In this document: piece after piece, positions 61,122 through 64,000 of the stretch
Numbering within the stretch: the first letter of the stretch is position 1
Layout of the letters: each line of letters opens with the position of its first letter
NCBI RefSeq assembly: GCF_019972115.1
Contig: NZ_BPFJ01000003.1
Coordinates: 62,001-126,000 of the forward strand
DNA: 64,000 nucleotides
Origin: Sulfurovum sp. TSL6
GTDB lineage: Bacteria > Campylobacterota > Campylobacteria > Campylobacterales > Sulfurovaceae
Direction: 5' to 3'
The notes under the pieces: generated by a model
The model's database searches: none
The model's input: only the letters and a program-made list of their open reading frames with translations
What the model was told of the DNA's origin: nothing
Made by a program: the position numbers and the translations under genes

Positions 61122-61157
61122 GTGAGATCTATTCAAAGAACGTTAGACACTCGATGA
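61122..61157 (+). CDS. Possible 11-residue micro-ORF with a strong ribosome-binding site
   Basis: AAAGGAGG (61105-61112) lies 9 bases before GTG 61122, which opens an 11-codon frame ending TGA 61157. A TATAGT (61081-61086) is upstream. The stop overlaps an ATG (61154, as ATGA) that begins a second frame of 14 codons to 61198. This may be a leader peptide, a small-RNA coding stretch, or the remnant of a lost gene. Confidence 0.3.
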   Translation: MRSIQRTLDTR

Positions 61158-61173
61158 CAAAAAACAAGAAAAT

Positions 61174-61851
61174 TTATTCAGGGGGACAGACAAAGTAACG
61201 CATATTGATACTCTGCAATGGCGTGCTCCATCCTATGCAGTAGGTTTTCTCTGCGCTTTTCACAACAGTATACTCTTTTTGAAAATAGTGTTTAAGTACG
61301 GTTTCTATGGAAGGGTTTTCCCCTTCGGTTTCCACTATCCAGATAAAGGTCAGTTTTTTTAACTGATGTACCTCTTTTCTTTTTCGGATGATGGCACGTA
61401 AAGATGCCTCGACCTCACAATCGGTAGTTTCTTCACTAAGAACAGTAACATCGATAACAGCTTCCAGCCCATCGACACTTTGAATTTTTTTCCAGTAGTC
61501 ATGTTTGAATTTATTGAAAAATGTCGGTTTAGGGATAGTTTTGCTTTTGGCTACGATATAGTTGACCCTTTGGATGTAAGAAGGTGCCTGTGAAACAATC
61601 TTTTCGATCTGCGTATCGTCATAGGCACAAGGGGTAAATCCTTCTGTATCTAAAAGGTTGTTTTGTGTGAAAAAAGCAAGAGACGAGGGTTCCGTGATCC
61701 TTGTCTTTTCATGGACCACAGCGACAGGATACTCTTTTTGACATCCATAGTGACTCTCATTAAAGAGCAGATGTAATGCATCTTTTATCTGTATATTCGA
61801 AGGCGTATGTCTAAGTGCCTCCTGGAGCTCTTTAATAAGTGGTGTAAGCAT
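61174..61851 (-). CDS. Uncharacterised 225-residue protein co-transcribed with the MFS gene
   Basis: I do not recognise a family. The protein is soluble, with a helical N-terminus (LIKELQEALRHTPS), a Lys/Arg-rich middle (KFKHDYWKKIQ) and a mixed alpha/beta C-terminal half ending in RYFVCPPE. There is no signal peptide or membrane segment. Its ATG overlaps the stop of the MFS gene as TAATG, so it is probably translated right after the transporter and may act with it. Confidence 0.75.
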   Translation of the reverse strand: MLTPLIKELQEALRHTPSNIQIKDALHLLFNESHYGCQKEYPVAVVHEKTRITEPSSLAFFTQNNLLDTEGFTPCAYDDTQIEKIVSQAPSYIQRVNYIVAKSKTIPKPTFFNKFKHDYWKKIQSVDGLEAVIDVTVLSEETTDCEVEASLRAIIRKRKEVHQLKKLTFIWIVETEGENPSIETVLKHYFQKEYTVVKSAEKTYCIGWSTPLQSINMRYFVCPPE

Positions 61852-63182
61852 TAACTCAACATCCCTCTGATCTCATCTTCATCTATGAGGTCTTTTTCAT
61901 ATTTGACAACAGCGATGTTCTCTGTTTCATTCACATAACTCTCTACAATAGCTTCATGACTCGTCAGTGAAGCAACTCTTTCACGGTCAAAGATGTCTAG
62001 TGGAAGGTACACATTCCCTCTGTTGTTCGGGTTTGGCATGGTCGCTACCCAGATGAACCATACTACAGAGATGATCGCTACCACAACGGCAAGTGTTGCT
62101 CTGTCATAGTGCTGCATGAGCCAACCTGCAAGCAGACCACCCAAGAAGATACCAACATAGGCAAAAGTATTTGCCACACCCAGTGCTGCACCTTTTTGAT
62201 GGACTTTGGCAAACTTGGCTACAAAACTCTGTAAGAGAGGCTCAAACATATTGAATCCGATAAAGAAAAGCACTACACCCACGACAAAGACCCACGCAGC
62301 ACTAGCAAATCCCATCGCAAGAAAACCTAAGAAAATAACAGAAACCGAGATCATAAAGACTTGTTTCCCTTTGCCGTACTTCTCTCCAAATATTGCTGCA
62401 GGTGCCATAGCGAAGAAACCAAAGATCATCGCAGGGAAATAGACTTTCCATAACTCAGATTTTTCCCAACCAAAGCCACCTTCTGTCAGTCCTTGTGTCA
62501 TCACAACCGGAATGATAAAAAATGCCATGGTCATAATAGACGAATGGAAAAGAAAAGTAATGTACATACGTGTCAGAGACTTGTCTTTAAAGACTTCTAG
62601 CATTTTAGACTCTTCTTCTGCATAGCTGTGAACAATGGTTGGAGGTTGAGGTACGGCAGTAAATAAAATACCGATCGCCATCACTGAAAGAATAGCAGTC
62701 AGCCAAAAGAGTTTGTCTATCCCCCAGTAACCACCTACAACAGGTGCGATGATCATCGCTGCTGCAAAGCTCAGCGCGATCGTCCCACCCATGATGGCCA
62801 TGGCATGTGCACGCTGCTCTTCTTTTACCAGATCTGCAACCATCGCTGAGACCACAGAACCGATGGCTCCTGCACCTTGTAAAAAACGTCCGACAAGAAG
62901 CATATAAATATTCTCGCTGAGTGCAGCGATCACTGAACCGATGATAAAGATGATCAGACCAAAAAGTAGAGTCTTTTTACGTCCTACTTTGTCACTAACC
63001 AGTCCAAAAGGTACTTGAAAAGCTGCTTGAGTAAGCGCATAACCACCTACAACAAGACCTGCAAGGAAGGGTGTTGCACCTTCCATGTCAAGTGCATAGA
63101 TGGAGAGAACAGGAAGAACGATAAAGAGTCCAAAAAATCTCAGACCCACAATGAGACTGAGCGGCATGATCTGTTTAATCAT
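61851..63182 (-). CDS. MFS transporter, YajR-like, with C-terminal soluble domain
   Basis: A 443-residue 12-helix transporter with MFS motif A (GLVSDKVGRKKTL near residue 61). A C-terminal extension of about 55 residues ends ENIAVVKYEKDLIDEDEIRGML. The extension looks like a ferredoxin-like YAM domain as in E. coli YajR; that resemblance is from memory and not measured. The substrate is unknown. A proton-coupled exporter is likely from the family. It overlaps the unknown downstream gene by TAATG. Confidence 0.85.
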   Translation of the reverse strand: MIKQIMPLSLIVGLRFFGLFIVLPVLSIYALDMEGATPFLAGLVVGGYALTQAAFQVPFGLVSDKVGRKKTLLFGLIIFIIGSVIAALSENIYMLLVGRFLQGAGAIGSVVSAMVADLVKEEQRAHAMAIMGGTIALSFAAAMIIAPVVGGYWGIDKLFWLTAILSVMAIGILFTAVPQPPTIVHSYAEEESKMLEVFKDKSLTRMYITFLFHSSIMTMAFFIIPVVMTQGLTEGGFGWEKSELWKVYFPAMIFGFFAMAPAAIFGEKYGKGKQVFMISVSVIFLGFLAMGFASAAWVFVVGVVLFFIGFNMFEPLLQSFVAKFAKVHQKGAALGVANTFAYVGIFLGGLLAGWLMQHYDRATLAVVVAIISVVWFIWVATMPNPNNRGNVYLPLDIFDRERVASLTSHEAIVESYVNETENIAVVKYEKDLIDEDEIRGMLS

Positions 63183-63335
63183 AGTGATACCTCTATTTAG
63201 ATAAAATTTCTCTCATTATATAACGAAATATTTAAGAGTAGATGATAAAGAGAAAGATCTGTCATCTCTCGTAAAAGAGGAAGCTTGAGTGGAAGGGATT
63301 TTCACAAAGTTTCACTCTGTGACAAGGAGAGAGAA

Positions 63336-63929
63336 ATGCGTATCGTTCTAGCGACAGGGAATAAAGGAAAACTACGTGAATTTAAACAAATGTGTCAAGA
63401 TGAAGTGGTTGCTTTTTCTGAACTTTTAGGTGAATTTGATATCGTAGAAGACGGAGATACATTTTCGGCCAATGCACTCATAAAAGCACGTGCGATCTAT
63501 GAGAAACTGGGGGAAGAGTATCTGGTGATATCAGATGACAGTGGTATTTCTCTACCACTACTTGACGGGGCACCGGGGATTTACTCGGCACGTTATGCAG
63601 GAGAAGGTGCGACAGATAAAGAGAACCTCTATAAACTGATAGAAAAGCTTAAAGAAAGAGGTGTAAAGTCTACACCGGCATATTATACTGCAGCGATCGC
63701 TATCGTTTCCAAGTATGGAGAGTATGTGGTGCATGGTTGGATGCATGGAGATGTCATAGATGAAGCCAGAGGAGAGAAAGGGTTCGGGTATGATCCGATG
63801 TTCATCCCTGCAGGATTTGACAAGACACTAGGGCAGTTAGATGATGATGTGAAAAAAAGGATATCACACAGAGCACAAGCAATGAAATTGGCACAGCCGA
63901 TCATACAAATGTTAAAGGGTAAACAATGA
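63336..63929 (+). CDS. rdgB: XTP/dITP diphosphatase RdgB
   Basis: The 197-residue enzyme begins at ATG 63336 ([16 protein letters not shown]), preceded by AAGGAGAGAGAA. Starts further upstream lack such a site. The family blocks [24 protein letters not shown] and KGFGYDPMF are present. It removes deaminated purine nucleotides from the pool. It overlaps the next gene by ATGA. Confidence 0.95.
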   Translation: MRIVLATGNKGKLREFKQMCQDEVVAFSELLGEFDIVEDGDTFSANALIKARAIYEKLGEEYLVISDDSGISLPLLDGAPGIYSARYAGEGATDKENLYKLIEKLKERGVKSTPAYYTAAIAIVSKYGEYVVHGWMHGDVIDEARGEKGFGYDPMFIPAGFDKTLGQLDDDVKKRISHRAQAMKLAQPIIQMLKGKQ

Positions 63930-64000
63930 AAAAACAGTTTATGGAAGATCTTCAGGTCATTTATGACGAATTGCAAAGCAGACAGGCCGGTCTTAATGCC
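63926..64000 (+). CDS. 5' end of the next gene, coupled to rdgB (incomplete)
   Basis: ATG 63926 shares ATGA with the rdgB stop and opens a frame to the end of the window. Its first 25 residues, starting [11 protein letters not shown], are helical and mixed in charge. There is not enough sequence to identify it. Confidence 0.55.
   Translation, partial: MKKQFMEDLQVIYDELQSRQAGLNA

Overview
The window reads as chromosomal DNA of a free-living member of the Campylobacterota (epsilonproteobacteria), most like Sulfurovum or Sulfurimonas. This placement is inferred from gene content and order and not from any database search. The evidence is a pglE-pglF type end of an N-glycosylation cluster, a GltX1-like glutamyl-tRNA synthetase, MqnA of the futalosine menaquinone route, and the order tuf-rpmG-trnW-secE-nusG-rplKAJL-rpoB-rpoC-rpsL-rpsG-fusA. 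rpoB and rpoC are separate genes, unlike the fused gene of Helicobacter and Wolinella. The DNA is moderately AT-rich and densely coding; no gene-free stretch exceeds about 300 bases. I see no prophage, insertion sequence, CRISPR array or rRNA.

Layout. 1-2.2 kb: end of a sugar-nucleotide/glycosylation operon (pglE partial, pglF). 2.3-7 kb: a ComEA-like HhH protein, gltX, mqnA, and molybdopterin genes moaD-moaE-moeA. 6.8-7.7 kb: an S24-type self-cleaving repressor with palindromic operators and a possible divergent 37-codon gene. 7.9-13.1 kb: a DksA/TraR zinc protein, a DUF255-DUF309-SagB-like operon, and the leftward set yaaA, a 32-aa membrane peptide, and yciH. 13.2-30.7 kb: tRNAs Thr-Tyr-Gly-Thr, tuf, rpmG, tRNA-Trp, then the large transcription/translation block through fusA, with several intergenic RNA hairpins that look like attenuators or autoregulatory sites. 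30.9-40.7 kb, mostly leftward: an unknown protein, a truncated paralogue of the repressor carrying the same operator motif, queF, a degenerate GGDEF-EAL protein, gyrB, tsaD, an RBBP9-like hydrolase, dxr, cdsA and an NFACT/RqcH-like protein. 40.7-47.7 kb: leuC, then a leftward set of purT, VKOR-thioredoxin, 2-hydroxyacid dehydrogenase and an unusual SdhA/SdhB pair, plus rpsU. 47.8-58.6 kb: nnrE-nnrD fusion, purN, thpR, a site-2 protease with CBS domains, membrane proteins, a MATE exporter, an SDR, aroK, ispA and tkt. 58.7-64 kb: a two-component system, an unknown protein, a YajR-like MFS transporter, rdgB and the first codons of the next gene.

Most of the window is core metabolism and information processing. 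The central block makes EF-Tu, EF-G, RNA polymerase and ribosomal proteins; gltX, tRNAs, tsaD, queF, yciH-like and NFACT-like genes add tRNA charging, tRNA modification and translation quality control. dxr and ispA belong to isoprenoid synthesis, and mqnA to menaquinone.

I found no clear undescribed multi-gene system. The most useful observations are a small regulon hinted at by one operator shared by two paralogous regulators, a tandem 11-bp repeat that looks like the binding box of the two-component regulator, an anchor-less succinate/fumarate-reductase-like pair with altered cofactor ligands, and several micro-genes that gene callers would miss.
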